NCBI GenBank assembly: GCA_016286555.1
Contig: JAEETA010000010.1
Location: 26,679 to 90,678, forward strand
Origin: Lachnospiraceae bacterium
Lineage (GTDB): Bacteria; Bacillota; Clostridia; Lachnospirales; Lachnospiraceae
Reading direction: 5' to 3'
DNA length: 64,000 nucleotides
The position numbers were made by a program, and so were the translations under genes. The notes beneath the pieces are model-generated. The model was not told the DNA's origin, made no database searches, and saw nothing but the letters and a program-made list of their open reading frames with translations. Positions 16,925-25,926 of the stretch are shown piece by piece; the first letter of the stretch is position 1, and every line of letters begins with the position of its first letter.

Positions 16925-18442
16925 TCATTCAAGGTCAGGCAAAATCTTCTCGTAGGTACTCTCATACGCGTGATCATGGGAGCTTTCCTTCTGGTTCTGG
17001 AGCACCGCCCGCTTGGAACTGTCGATGGGCATCACGGTACCGGCACCGCCCACGCATCCACCGGGACAAGCCATGCCCTCCAGCAGATAACCGTTGTACT
17101 TTCCGGCCTTGGCCAGCGCCAGCATCTTTCTGCAGGCATCCAGGCCCTCCGCACGTTCGATCTTCACCTCACGCTCCGGGTATTTTTCCTTGATGACATT
17201 GGCCACGGCACCTGCCACACCACCGCCCACGGCGAAGGCTCTTCCGTCTCCGCTGGCGCCGTGCATGGTATTGTGGGGCTCCAGAGAGGCGAAATCCACT
17301 TCCTTAGCCTCGAACATGCCCATGGTCTCCTCGAATGTCAGGACAAAGTCGATCTCCGTACGGATGGAAGTCCGCATGGCTTCCAGTTTTTTTGCAGCGC
17401 AGGGACCGATGAAGGCGACCTTGCAGCCGGGATGCTCCTTTTTCAGCAGTCTTCCGGTAAGCACCATTGGCGTCAGTGCCATGGAGATGCAGCCTGCCTG
17501 CTCCGGGAAGTCCTTTTTCGCCATAACGGACCATGCGGGACAGCAGGAAGTTCCCATGAAGGGAAGTTTTTCCGGCACCTCGTTTACGAAGTCCTCCGCC
17601 TCCTGGAGAGTGCAAAGATCGGCACCGATGGCCACCTCCACCGCATCCTCAAAGCCCAGAGCCTTAAAGGCGGAACGCATTTTATCCAGAGGCAGATCTG
17701 CGCCGAACTGGCCCACAATGGCAGGAGCAATGGCGGCGTAGACAGGGGTATCGGACTTGATGGCCTGGATGCACTGGAAGATCTGCGCCTTGTCGGCGAT
17801 GGCGCCGAAGGGACAGTTGGCAAGACACATACCGCAGCTGACGCATCTCTCCTGATCGATCTCCGCACGGCCGTACTCGTCGGAACCGATGGCATGCATG
17901 CCGCAGGACTCGGCACAGGGACGCTTCTGCTGAATGATGGCGTTGTAAGGACATACGGAAACACATTTTCCGCATTTGATGCATTTTTCCTCATCGATGA
18001 CGGATTTGCCGTGGACAAAGGAAATGGCGTCTCTGGGGCAAACCTCGCTGCAGGGATGCGCCAGGCACCCCTGGCAATGATCCGTCACGGTGACCAGATT
18101 CTCCGGGCAGGCGTGACAGGCGAATTTGATGATGTTGATGAGGGGCGGCTGGTAGTATTTTTCCGGTTTCACGCACTCCTGCGCTCCCTGGGTGACGGGG
18201 GCGTGCTCGGAGGCGGAACGGAAATTCAGGCCCATGGCCAGTCGCATCCGCTCGCGGACGATGGCCCGCTCCAGGAACACGTTGTCGTTGTAAAGGGAAA
18301 TCTCACCGGGGACGATGCGGTAGGGGATCTTCTCCATTTCGGACAGATCTCCCTCCTCGTAGTTGTAGGAAAGTCTGGCGACCTCTGTAAAGACGCTCTT
18401 TCGGATATCATTGATGGATGTGTGGATGCCTCGAATGCCCAT
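16925..18442 (-). CDS. Monomeric [FeFe] hydrogenase, group B-like
   Basis: This 505-residue iron-sulfur protein has an H-cluster domain. Ferredoxin-type clusters come first: C123/C126/C131/C135 (HCQGCLAHPCSEVCP), C154/C157/C160/C164 (CIKCGKCVSVCP) and C200/C203/C206/C210, plus an extra CAESC pair at 176-180. The H-cluster signatures are TSCCPAW (C300, C301), IGPCAAKK (C348) and EGMACPGGCVGG (C461, C465). These variants fit group B rather than the classical group A bifurcating enzymes. It would catalyse reversible proton reduction with ferredoxin, or sense redox state. The start at 18442 was chosen for GGAGGAG 6 bases upstream. The Rex-like operator at its transcription start argues for NADH/NAD+ control. 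Confidence 0.9.
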   Translation of the reverse strand: MGIRGIHTSINDIRKSVFTEVARLSYNYEEGDLSEMEKIPYRIVPGEISLYNDNVFLERAIVRERMRLAMGLNFRSASEHAPVTQGAQECVKPEKYYQPPLINIIKFACHACPENLVTVTDHCQGCLAHPCSEVCPRDAISFVHGKSVIDEEKCIKCGKCVSVCPYNAIIQQKRPCAESCGMHAIGSDEYGRAEIDQERCVSCGMCLANCPFGAIADKAQIFQCIQAIKSDTPVYAAIAPAIVGQFGADLPLDKMRSAFKALGFEDAVEVAIGADLCTLQEAEDFVNEVPEKLPFMGTSCCPAWSVMAKKDFPEQAGCISMALTPMVLTGRLLKKEHPGCKVAFIGPCAAKKLEAMRTSIRTEIDFVLTFEETMGMFEAKEVDFASLEPHNTMHGASGDGRAFAVGGGVAGAVANVIKEKYPEREVKIERAEGLDACRKMLALAKAGKYNGYLLEGMACPGGCVGGAGTVMPIDSSKRAVLQNQKESSHDHAYESTYEKILPDLE

Positions 18443-18517
18443 ATATTTCTCCTCCAAGCTGCTTATCAAACGCGATCTGCCGCTTCCTTTTACGTTTGGT
18501 TCTCCTTGCGGAATAGT

Positions 18518-18535
18518 CTGTTAAATAATTAACAT
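18518..18535. promoter_or_regulatory. Rex operator (redox-sensing repressor site)
   Basis: TGTTAA-ATAA-TTAACA (18519-18534) matches the Rex consensus TTGTTAAnnnnTTAACAA at every position of the inner 16 bases; only the two outermost bases differ. It covers roughly +2 to +20 of the hydrogenase transcript, a typical repressor position. Rex leaves the DNA when NADH is high, and in clostridia it commonly controls fermentative and hydrogenase genes. Confidence 0.75.
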
Positions 18536-18543
18536 GTACTTTT

Positions 18544-18572
18544 ACTGTAGCGTAAACGAGATTCTTTTTCAA
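18544..18572 (-). promoter_or_regulatory. Promoter of the [FeFe] hydrogenase gene
   Basis: On the minus strand TTGAAA (18572-18567) and TACAGT (18549-18544) are separated by 17 bases. The predicted start is near 18537, giving a 95-base leader that contains the Rex-like site. Confidence 0.75.
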
Positions 18573-18591
18573 GAGGATATAAACCAATTAT

Positions 18592-18620
18592 TTGCATTCA
18601 GCCGTTCCCTACTCTATAAT
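18592..18620 (+). promoter_or_regulatory. Promoter of the activase/dehydratase fusion gene
   Basis: TTGCAT (18592-18597) and a perfect TATAAT (18615-18620) are separated by 17 bases. Transcription would begin near 18627. It is divergent from the hydrogenase promoter and about 57 bases from the Rex-like operator. Confidence 0.8.
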
Positions 18621-18625
18621 ATATT

Positions 18626-18692
18626 GGGTTTTTGCGTAAGGAGCTGTTTCCACTTCCGGAAAAACCCTAGAATTTACGGCCCTTTTCGGCCG
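18626..18692 (+). other. Structured leader of the activase gene
   Basis: The 90-base leader holds two possible stem-loops: GGGTTTTT (18626-18633) with AAAAACCC (18660-18667), and CGGCC with GGCCG flanking CTTTT near 18677-18692. No U-tract follows either stem and no known riboswitch is recognised. It could affect translation or RNA stability. Confidence 0.35.
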
Positions 18693-18718
18693 ATGGAAAG
18701 AAAGAGTCTTTGATTTTT

Positions 18719-21700
18719 ATGCAAAACAACAGTAACAAACTGAATACCGCCACACTGGGCATCGATATCGGCTCCACCACCGTCAAAGTAGCGCTGCTGG
18801 ACGAAGATCACAAAATCCTCTTTGCCGATTACAGACGGCACTATGCCAATATCCGGGAGACCCTCTCCGCGCTGCTGCAGGATGCCTATGCGCAGCTGGG
18901 AGATATGAATCTGCATCCCATGATCACCGGTTCCGGCGGTCTCACCCTGGCCAATCACCTGGGGGTTCCTTTCACCCAGGAAGTCATCGCCGTTGCCACT
19001 TCCCTGCAGGAACTGGCACCGAAGACGGACGTTGCCATCGAGCTGGGCGGCGAGGATGCAAAGATCATCTATTTTGAAGACGGCAATGTGGAACAGCGTA
19101 TGAACGGCATCTGCGCCGGCGGTACCGGTTCCTTCATCGACCAGATGGCAAGCCTCTTGCAGACGGATGCAGCCGGCTTAAACGAGTATGCGAAGGAGTA
19201 CAAATCCCTCTATACCATCGCTGCCCGCTGCGGCGTGTTCGCCAAGACCGACATTCAGCCCCTGATCAACGAGGGCGCTACCAAGGAGGACCTGGCCGCT
19301 TCCATTTTCCAGGCCGTGGTAAACCAGACCATTTCCGGACTCGCCTGCGGCAAGCCCATCCGGGGACATGTAGCCTTCCTGGGCGGCCCCTTACACTTCC
19401 TGGATCAGCTGAAAGAGGCATTTATCCGCACCCTGAAGCTGGATGAGGAACATATCATCGACACCGACAATTCCCACCTCTTTGCAGCCATCGGCTCTGC
19501 CCTGAACGCAAAAGAGGATGTATCAGTCACCCTGTCCGAAATGACGGCGAAGCTCTCCTCCGACATCAAAATGGAGTTTGAAGTGGAGCGTATGGAGCCT
19601 CTCTTTGCGGACAAGGCTGCTTTTGATGCATTCGAAGCCCGCCATGCGAAACATATGGTGGAAAAAGGTGACCTTTCGAAGGTCACCGGCAATGTATTCC
19701 TGGGGATCGACGCAGGATCCACCACCACCAAGATCGCACTGGTGGATGAGGCGGGACGCCTGGTCTACTCCTTCTACTCCGGCAACGACGGAAGTCCCAT
19801 GAAGACAGCTATCCGTGCCATGGGCGAGATCAAGGAGCGACTGCCAGAAGGGGCAAAGATCGTCCGCTCCTGCTCCACCGGTTACGGCGAAGCCCTGATG
19901 AAAGCAGCATTCCTGCTGGACGACGGCGAAGTGGAGACCGTGGCCCACTACTATGCCGCGGCCTTCTTTAACCCTGATGTGGACTGCATCCTGGATATCG
20001 GCGGTCAGGACATGAAATGCATCAAGATCAAGGACCAGACCGTGGATTCCGTGCAGCTGAACGAGGCCTGCTCCTCCGGCTGCGGCTCCTTCATCGAGAC
20101 CTTTGCCAAATCCCTGAATTACTCCGTGGAGGATTTTGCCTCCGAGGCCCTTTTTGCGGAGCATCCCATCGACCTGGGTACCCGCTGTACCGTGTTCATG
20201 AACTCCAAGGTAAAACAGGCCCAGAAGGAAGGCGCCAGCGTCGCTGACATCTCCGCAGGTCTGGCTTACTCCGTTATCAAAAACGCCCTGTTTAAGGTCA
20301 TCAAGGTTTCCGACGCTTCCGAACTGGGTCGGAACATCGTGGTTCAGGGCGGTACCTTCTACAACAATGCTGTGCTCCGCGCCTTTGAGAAGATCGCAGG
20401 CTGCGAAGCCATCCGTCCCGACATTGCCGGCATCATGGGTGCCTTCGGCGCAGCTCTCATCGCAAGGGAGCGCTATACTGACGATTATGTCACTTCCATG
20501 CTGGAGCTGGACGATATCCTGAACCTGCAGTACGAGACCAGCATGGCGAAGTGCAAGGGCTGTACCAATGCCTGCCGCCTCACCATCAACCGTTTCTCCG
20601 GCGGTCGCCAGTACATCTCCGGCAACCGCTGCGAGCGCGGCATCGGCGGCGTGAAAAATGCCACCGGCGTACCCAACCTCTTTGAGTACAAGCTCCACAG
20701 GATCTTTGATTACGAGAGCCTTCCCCTGGAGCAGGCTCCCAGAGGTGTGGTGGGTATTCCCAGAGTGCTGAACCTCTACGAGGATTTCCCCTTCTGGGCC
20801 GTATTTTTCAAAAAGCTGGGCTTCCGCGTGATCCTCTCTCCCATCTCCAACCGCAAGATCTACGAGCTGGGACTGGAATCCATTCCTTCGGAGTCCGAGT
20901 GTTATCCCGCAAAGCTGGCTCACGGTCATGTGACCTGGCTTATCAAGCAGAACGTTCCCTTCATCTTCTATCCTGCCCTTTTCTACGAGCGGGATGAAGT
21001 GGAAGGTGCCAACAACCACTACAACTGCCCCATCGTCACCTCCTATTCCGAGAACATCAAGAACAATGTGGAGGAGATTGCGGCAGGAAAAGTGCGTTTT
21101 TCCAATCCCTTCATGTCCTTCCGTGACGAGGAGACCATCTCCTACGCCCTGATCAGAGCCTTCAGCGATATCCCCGAGGCGGAGATCCGTGAGGCGGTTC
21201 ACGCCGGCTGGGAAGAACTGGCAGCCGCCAGAGAGGATATGCGTAAGAAGGGCGAGGAGACCCTGCGCTACCTGGAAGAGACCGGAAAGCACGGCATCGT
21301 CCTGGCCGGCCGCCCCTACCATCTGGATCCCGAGATCAACCACGGTATCCCGGAGCTCATCACCTCCTATGATATCGCCGTTCTCACCGAGGACGCCGTC
21401 TCCCACCTGGGCGTACCGGACAGACCCCTCATCGTCTCCGACCAGTGGATGTACCACTCCCGCCTCTACGCGGCAGCCACCTACGTCCGCACCACGGAAA
21501 ACCTGGATCTGATCCAGCTGAACTCCTTCGGCTGCGGTCTGGACGCCGTCACCACGGATCAGGTCTGCGACATCCTCTCCGGCTCCGGCAAGATCTACAC
21601 CTGCCTGAAGATCGATGAGGTAAACAACCTGGGCGCCGCAAGGATCCGTGTCCGTTCCCTGCTGGCCGCACTGAAAGTAAGAGAAAAGCTGGGAAAGCAC

Positions 21701-22975
21701 GCAGATCCCCATCCCACCAATATCACCAAGGTACAGTTCACCGAGGAGATGCGGGACAAATACACCATCCTCTGCCCCCAGATGTCGCCCATCCACTTCG
21801 ACATTTTAGAGCCCGCCTTCAATGCTCTGGGCTATCACTTCGAAGTGCTGCAAAACGACGACCGCCACGCAGTGGATGTGGGTCTGAAATATGTAAATAA
21901 TGACGCGTGTTATCCTTCCCTCCTGGTAGTGGGACAGCTGATGCAGGCCCTTCTCACCGGAAAGTATGACCTGAACCGCACCGCTCTCATCATCACTCAG
22001 ACCGGCGGCGGATGTCGTGCCACCAACTACATCGGATTTATCCGCAGAGCACTGAAAAAAGCGGGCATGGAACAGATCCCCGTCATCTCCCTGAACCTGG
22101 GCGGTATCGAGGTCAATCCCGGCTTCGACATCAACATCGACATGCTGCTGCGGGCTGCCGTGGGCGTCACCTTCGGCGATATCTTCATGAAGTGTGTCTA
22201 CCGCATGCGCCCTTACGAACTGGAAAAAGGTGCCACCGATGCCCTTCACGCAAAGTGGCTGAAGAAATGTCAGGACTTCTGCTGTCAGAAGCACATCAAC
22301 CTGCTGACCTTCCGAAAGATGTGCCGTCAGATGGTGCGGGAGTTCGACGCCATTCCCATCGACGAAAAGCTTCGTAAGCCCAGAGTGGGCATCGTAGGCG
22401 AGATCCTGGTGAAGTTCTCTCCTGCCGGAAACAACCACCTGGTAGAGCTCCTGGAGCAGGAAGGTGCCGAAGCGGTTTGCCCCGATCTTATGGATTTCAT
22501 GCTCTACTGTTTCTACAACCAGGTCTACAAAGCTGAACACCTGGGCATGAGCAAAAAGACCGCAAGGAACTCCAAGCTGGGCATCTGGGCCGTGGAGCAC
22601 ATTCTCCGTGGCGCAGCCGCAAAAGAGGAAGCAAGATCCAAGCATTTCGATCCGCCCACTTCCATCTACGACATCGTGAAGTTTGCGGAACCCATCGTCA
22701 GCATCGGTAACCAGACCGGCGAGGGATGGTTCCTGACGGGTGAGATGATCGAGCTGATCCATGACAATGTTCCCAACATCGTCTGCACCCAGCCCTTCGG
22801 CTGTCTGCCGAACCACGTGGTGGGCAAGGGCGTCATCAAGGCCATCCGCAAGGCGCACCCCGGTTCCAACATCGTGGCCATCGACTACGATCCCGGCGCC
22901 AGCGAGGTCAATCAGCTGAACCGTATCAAGCTGATGCTCAGCACCGCCCAGAAGAACCTGGCATCCGAAGCGTAA
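18719..22975 (+). CDS. Giant 2-hydroxyacyl-CoA dehydratase activase / dehydratase-like fusion
   Basis: The 1418 residues contain two tandem ASKHA activase domains of the BadF/BcrA/HgdC type. Domain 1 has [13 protein letters not shown] near 14 and its cluster cysteines in [10 protein letters not shown] and ARCGVF. Domain 2 has [13 protein letters not shown] near 330 and cysteines in [10 protein letters not shown] and TRCTVF. The pair mimics the usual homodimer that shares one [4Fe-4S] cluster. A CxxCxxxC set follows ([10 protein letters not shown], near 612-619), then a DUF2229 part and a long C-terminal region like 2-hydroxyacyl-CoA dehydratase subunits. Such activases fire low-potential electrons using ATP. 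The true substrate is unknown. An in-frame TTG at 18710 is an alternative start. Confidence 0.9.
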   Translation: MQNNSNKLNTATLGIDIGSTTVKVALLDEDHKILFADYRRHYANIRETLSALLQDAYAQLGDMNLHPMITGSGGLTLANHLGVPFTQEVIAVATSLQELAPKTDVAIELGGEDAKIIYFEDGNVEQRMNGICAGGTGSFIDQMASLLQTDAAGLNEYAKEYKSLYTIAARCGVFAKTDIQPLINEGATKEDLAASIFQAVVNQTISGLACGKPIRGHVAFLGGPLHFLDQLKEAFIRTLKLDEEHIIDTDNSHLFAAIGSALNAKEDVSVTLSEMTAKLSSDIKMEFEVERMEPLFADKAAFDAFEARHAKHMVEKGDLSKVTGNVFLGIDAGSTTTKIALVDEAGRLVYSFYSGNDGSPMKTAIRAMGEIKERLPEGAKIVRSCSTGYGEALMKAAFLLDDGEVETVAHYYAAAFFNPDVDCILDIGGQDMKCIKIKDQTVDSVQLNEACSSGCGSFIETFAKSLNYSVEDFASEALFAEHPIDLGTRCTVFMNSKVKQAQKEGASVADISAGLAYSVIKNALFKVIKVSDASELGRNIVVQGGTFYNNAVLRAFEKIAGCEAIRPDIAGIMGAFGAALIARERYTDDYVTSMLELDDILNLQYETSMAKCKGCTNACRLTINRFSGGRQYISGNRCERGIGGVKNATGVPNLFEYKLHRIFDYESLPLEQAPRGVVGIPRVLNLYEDFPFWAVFFKKLGFRVILSPISNRKIYELGLESIPSESECYPAKLAHGHVTWLIKQNVPFIFYPALFYERDEVEGANNHYNCPIVTSYSENIKNNVEEIAAGKVRFSNPFMSFRDEETISYALIRAFSDIPEAEIREAVHAGWEELAAAREDMRKKGEETLRYLEETGKHGIVLAGRPYHLDPEINHGIPELITSYDIAVLTEDAVSHLGVPDRPLIVSDQWMYHSRLYAAATYVRTTENLDLIQLNSFGCGLDAVTTDQVCDILSGSGKIYTCLKIDEVNNLGAARIRVRSLLAALKVREKLGKHADPHPTNITKVQFTEEMRDKYTILCPQMSPIHFDILEPAFNALGYHFEVLQNDDRHAVDVGLKYVNNDACYPSLLVVGQLMQALLTGKYDLNRTALIITQTGGGCRATNYIGFIRRALKKAGMEQIPVISLNLGGIEVNPGFDINIDMLLRAAVGVTFGDIFMKCVYRMRPYELEKGATDALHAKWLKKCQDFCCQKHINLLTFRKMCRQMVREFDAIPIDEKLRKPRVGIVGEILVKFSPAGNNHLVELLEQEGAEAVCPDLMDFMLYCFYNQVYKAEHLGMSKKTARNSKLGIWAVEHILRGAAAKEEARSKHFDPPTSIYDIVKFAEPIVSIGNQTGEGWFLTGEMIELIHDNVPNIVCTQPFGCLPNHVVGKGVIKAIRKAHPGSNIVAIDYDPGASEVNQLNRIKLMLSTAQKNLASEA

Positions 22976-23005
22976 AACAGATCATCGGACAAACAGATAC
23001 ACTAA

Positions 23006-23048
23006 ATGCCCCCGTTTTCTCAGAACCTTGAAAAAGCGGGGGCATTGT
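23006..23048 (+). terminator. Terminator of the activase fusion gene
   Basis: ATGCCCCCG (23006-23014) pairs with CGGGGGCAT (23037-23045), extended by TTTTC/GAAAA inside the loop. TGTCTT follows. It lies 31 bases past the stop. Confidence 0.75.
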
Positions 23049-23056
23049 CTTACAAT
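23028..23056 (+). promoter_or_regulatory. Promoter overlapping the upstream terminator
   Basis: TTGAAA (23028-23033) and TACAAT (23051-23056) are separated by 17 bases. The -35 and spacer lie in the 3' half of the preceding terminator hairpin. It would serve the small membrane protein gene at 23103. Confidence 0.65.
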
Positions 23057-23102
23057 AATGCATGTTGGTTTCTTATTTATCTTACTTGAAAGGGGAGAAC
23101 AA

Positions 23103-23477
23103 ATGACAATCTTTTACAAGAACTATCCTTACGCACCTGTGGCTTCCATCCTTTCCGGCCTGATCTACCTGGGCGGACTGCTGAGCGCCGTCTTCGGACT
23201 GCTGCTGGTCCTGCAGGTCACCAAGAGTCCCATCAAGATCGTACCCGGCCTCCTGCTGATCGGCCTTGCGGTATTTCTCTTCGCTTATGTGGGACGCACC
23301 GTGATCGATAAGGTAGCCGAGAAGGAAACCGAGAAAAACATCACCACCAAGCCCAGATGGGCAGCTGCCTATGTTTCCTCTCATCCCCAGGAATATGAGA
23401 AGATCGCACAGATCAATCCCGCTTTCGGCGAGAAGTACTTCATCAACGAGAACGGCAAGCTGGCTAAGAGGAAATAA
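23103..23477 (+). CDS. Small two-helix membrane protein, unknown function
   Basis: The 124 residues start MTIFYKNYPYAPVASILSGL. Two membrane helices follow (about 13-36 and 43-62) and then a charged cytoplasmic tail ending NENGKLAKRK. No domain is recognised. The start at 23103 is set by AAAGGGGAG, which rules out an upstream in-frame ATG at 23028 that lies inside the terminator. It converges on the TIR-TPR gene, with only 6 bases between the two stop codons and no terminator between them. Confidence 0.75.
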   Translation: MTIFYKNYPYAPVASILSGLIYLGGLLSAVFGLLLVLQVTKSPIKIVPGLLLIGLAVFLFAYVGRTVIDKVAEKETEKNITTKPRWAAAYVSSHPQEYEKIAQINPAFGEKYFINENGKLAKRK

Positions 23478-23483
23478 TTAATT

Positions 23484-25592
23484 TCAGTTCTTTCCACTGC
23501 CTTTTTCATCAATTCCCATTTTCGTATACAGATAGGATCTGCGTCTGCACATCTCCAGGGTCCGGGGATGCTCCTCTCCCAGTGCAGCGCTCATCCCATC
23601 ACAAAGGCCGTCAGCCATAGCCATTGCCTGCTCATACTCTCCGGTTTCCGTATAAGCGCTAAGCAGATTTCCCTTGATCGCCAGTGCATCCGGATGTTTT
23701 TCTCCAAAGACAGCGGATGCCTTTTGGGAGGCCGGCTCCAAATATGCTATTGCTTTGCTGTAATCTCCCATTCTAAGGGCGGCAACACCCAGATTGGATC
23801 CAATGGCTATAAGCCCCGGGTAATTCTCACCGTATCGTTTTTCCTGAAGGCCGTACAGCTCCCTGTTCAGCTCGATAGATGCAGCGTAATCTCCCATTTG
23901 CAGATAGCAGGCTGCCAGATAGATCAACGTCATCTGGAAAGCAGCACTGTCCTCCGGAAGAATCTTTTTCTGGATCTCACATGCGGTATCAAGTCGCTTA
24001 CATGCCTCCGGGAAATTCCCTTTGTTCATGTACGCATGACCGATGCTTGTAAGGACGAAAGAAACCTGCAAGCTGTCCGCTCCGTAGATTCTTTCCAGCT
24101 GTTTCAGGAGCACTTCTCCGGCCTCAATAGCCTTATCAAACTGCCCCATGCCTACATAACTGTAGGTGAGGAATGTACGGGCAGATGTGGTGATCCCGTC
24201 ATCTTCTCCGAACACGGAGATCATATGCCCGATCCCGTATTCCCCCAGTTCAATGGCTCTGGCATAATTTCCCATATGATTGCAGGAACGGATCAGCCCG
24301 GAAAGGGTATGCAGTGTTGCGGCATGATCGATCCCGTATTGTTCCAGATACCATTTATAGATTTCTTCCTGCAGCGCCAGCTCTTCCTGATATCGCAGAG
24401 TTGAGGCATAGCAATTCACAAGGTCTTCTTTCAGTTTCCAAACACGAGGATCGGAATGTCCGTATCGCTGTTCCGCATTTTGGCATGCTTTTTCCATGCA
24501 CTCACGCCATTTATCCCGGTCCATCTCTACACAGATCCCGAAACTGTAGATCTGACCAAGCATCTCGGAAGCTTCCGGAAGTCCGGCTTCCGCAGCACTC
24601 TCGATCAGTTCCAAAGCCCGCTCCGGATTTTTCTCCACATCGATCCCATCCAGGTAAGCCAGTCCCATCAGAAAATTGTGTTCCGGGTCGTCCTTTTTTT
24701 CCGTCCTTCCCTTGTCGGCGATCATACTGAGGATCGTGTCATAAAATCTCTTTTCTCTTTGTCCCCTGATGCTGTCGGGGATTCGAACATACATCTCTTT
24801 CAGGAGGGATTCGTCCGTATCCTGCATTTTGACGGGGAGGATTTTTTTCCCCATACGGGTTGCTTCCGGATATTCCGTTTTTTGGACATAGTTTCCCTCT
24901 TCCGTCAGACTGGGAGTCACCACCATGGTAAAGAGATCACTGGTTTCCATGGCCTTCCGAATGCTGTCCTCAAAGTTCTCCCCAGGCAGGAGAAACTCGT
25001 CATACCAGATGGCAATATCACGGCACATGGGATCATCATGGATGATCTTCATCAGCTCATTGGCATATTTGCGATCCTTCTTCCGATAGCTCATAAACAC
25101 ATAAGCATCAAAAGCCGCCCGGATCCGCTCTGCCATTTCATCACTCAGCAAAAGCGCTCCCAGATATTTTTTCAATTTCTCTTCATAGCTGATGGCCGTC
25201 AGATCAACGGTAACCCGATCCAGATACTCGATTTTGTCAAAGACTTTTTCGTAATCGGCATCGATCTCCGGATCCACGGCGATGGGAAGAATGGGAATAT
25301 GGTTTTTCAGTGCATAGGGAAGATCTTCATCCCTGGCACGACCGGACTCGGACAGAAAGCGATGAGACACAGGAAAAACAAAAAGATTCATGGCGCTCAT
25401 CTCTAATTCCCGATCCCCGTCATAAGGCGCCGTCATATCCTCCGTGTAATAGATTGCGCAGTTCTGTGACTGAAAAATATCATCACAGATCAGATGAAAA
25501 TACAGATCAAAATCCGCCGGATGGCAGGTGAAATACACGCGCCTTTTCCCCCGTGGAGAAGTATTTCCTCTGGTTCGAACCTGAAATTCCAT
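23484..25592 (-). CDS. TIR-domain protein with second TIR-like domain, Sel1 and TPR repeats
   Basis: This 702-residue soluble protein has a TIR-like N-terminus (about 18-150; VYFTCHPADFDLYF, CAIYYTEDM) without the canonical motif. A full TIR domain follows at about 161-290 (AFDAYVFMSYRKKDR, IWYDEFLLPGENFEDSI, YVQKTEYPEA). By position the glutamate of KTEYPE (about residue 240) is the candidate NADase residue. One or two Sel1-like repeats (about 305-375) and a run of kinesin-light-chain-type TPRs to the end would bind partners. TIR-TPR proteins can act in phage defence by consuming NAD+, or in signalling; the role here is inference. Codons look more AT-rich than those of neighbours, which suggests acquisition. 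ATG codons at 25595 and 25592 both follow AAAGGA. Confidence 0.85.
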   Translation of the reverse strand: MEFQVRTRGNTSPRGKRRVYFTCHPADFDLYFHLICDDIFQSQNCAIYYTEDMTAPYDGDRELEMSAMNLFVFPVSHRFLSESGRARDEDLPYALKNHIPILPIAVDPEIDADYEKVFDKIEYLDRVTVDLTAISYEEKLKKYLGALLLSDEMAERIRAAFDAYVFMSYRKKDRKYANELMKIIHDDPMCRDIAIWYDEFLLPGENFEDSIRKAMETSDLFTMVVTPSLTEEGNYVQKTEYPEATRMGKKILPVKMQDTDESLLKEMYVRIPDSIRGQREKRFYDTILSMIADKGRTEKKDDPEHNFLMGLAYLDGIDVEKNPERALELIESAAEAGLPEASEMLGQIYSFGICVEMDRDKWRECMEKACQNAEQRYGHSDPRVWKLKEDLVNCYASTLRYQEELALQEEIYKWYLEQYGIDHAATLHTLSGLIRSCNHMGNYARAIELGEYGIGHMISVFGEDDGITTSARTFLTYSYVGMGQFDKAIEAGEVLLKQLERIYGADSLQVSFVLTSIGHAYMNKGNFPEACKRLDTACEIQKKILPEDSAAFQMTLIYLAACYLQMGDYAASIELNRELYGLQEKRYGENYPGLIAIGSNLGVAALRMGDYSKAIAYLEPASQKASAVFGEKHPDALAIKGNLLSAYTETGEYEQAMAMADGLCDGMSAALGEEHPRTLEMCRRRSYLYTKMGIDEKGSGKN

Positions 25593-25679
25593 CATCGTAT
25601 CCTTTCTGCAAACTCACTCACTGATGCGGTTTTATATTTCTCTCTGTTTTTTACTTTTCATCCCAATTTTTCTACCGGA

Positions 25680-25719
25680 ATTATAGCATAAATCAAGTCG
25701 ATTAATTACAACTCGATTA
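25680..25719 (-). promoter_or_regulatory. Promoter and direct repeats upstream of the TIR-TPR gene
   Basis: On the minus strand an extended -10 (TGC-TATAAT, TATAAT at 25685-25680) lacks a good -35. Just upstream, TCGATTA occurs twice in direct orientation on the plus strand (25698-25704 and 25713-25719), 15 bases apart, which could be an activator or repressor site. Confidence 0.5.
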
Positions 25720-25773
25720 CTGACCTAAGAATTCCGAACTTCGAACTCCATGTTCTTGCGTCTTTCCGATACA

Positions 25774-25802
25774 TTTCAACAGTTTTTATAAAGTATTACA
25801 AT
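25774..25802 (+). promoter_or_regulatory. Plus-strand promoter in the TIR/Pr6Pr intergenic region
   Basis: TTTCAA (25774-25779) and TACAAT (25797-25802) are separated by 17 bases. Transcription would start near 25809, just before a ribosome-binding site and a small reading frame, and would run antisense into the 3' end of the Pr6Pr gene. Confidence 0.5.
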
Positions 25803-25833
25803 GAACAAAGAATTAAAGAGAAAGGAAGCATAA

Positions 25834-25926
25834 ATGATCACTGCATTACTCATAGGTCCATCTCCTTTACTGCTTTGTCATTTTTTGTTGTGCTTTTTCC
25901 CGATGAATTCCGCCAGGGCCAGATAA
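25834..25926 (+). CDS. Possible 30-residue hydrophobic small protein
   Basis: ATG at 25834 follows AAAGGA by 7 bases and is preceded by a good promoter. The frame encodes a short, mostly hydrophobic peptide beginning MITALLIGPSPLLLCHFLLC and ending in a basic SARAR. It overlaps the 3' end of the convergent membrane-protein gene by 49 bases. It could be a small membrane peptide (type I toxin-like), the 5' stub of a lost gene, or just an antisense transcript. No homology is recognised. Confidence 0.3.
   Translation: MITALLIGPSPLLLCHFLLCFFPMNSARAR

Noticed and set aside
19523..21796. 757-codon open frame on the minus strand inside the activase gene
   Set aside because: It is antisense to a well-matched multidomain protein; composition (many His, Gly, Asp, Val) is typical of reverse-complement shadows in GC-rich DNA.
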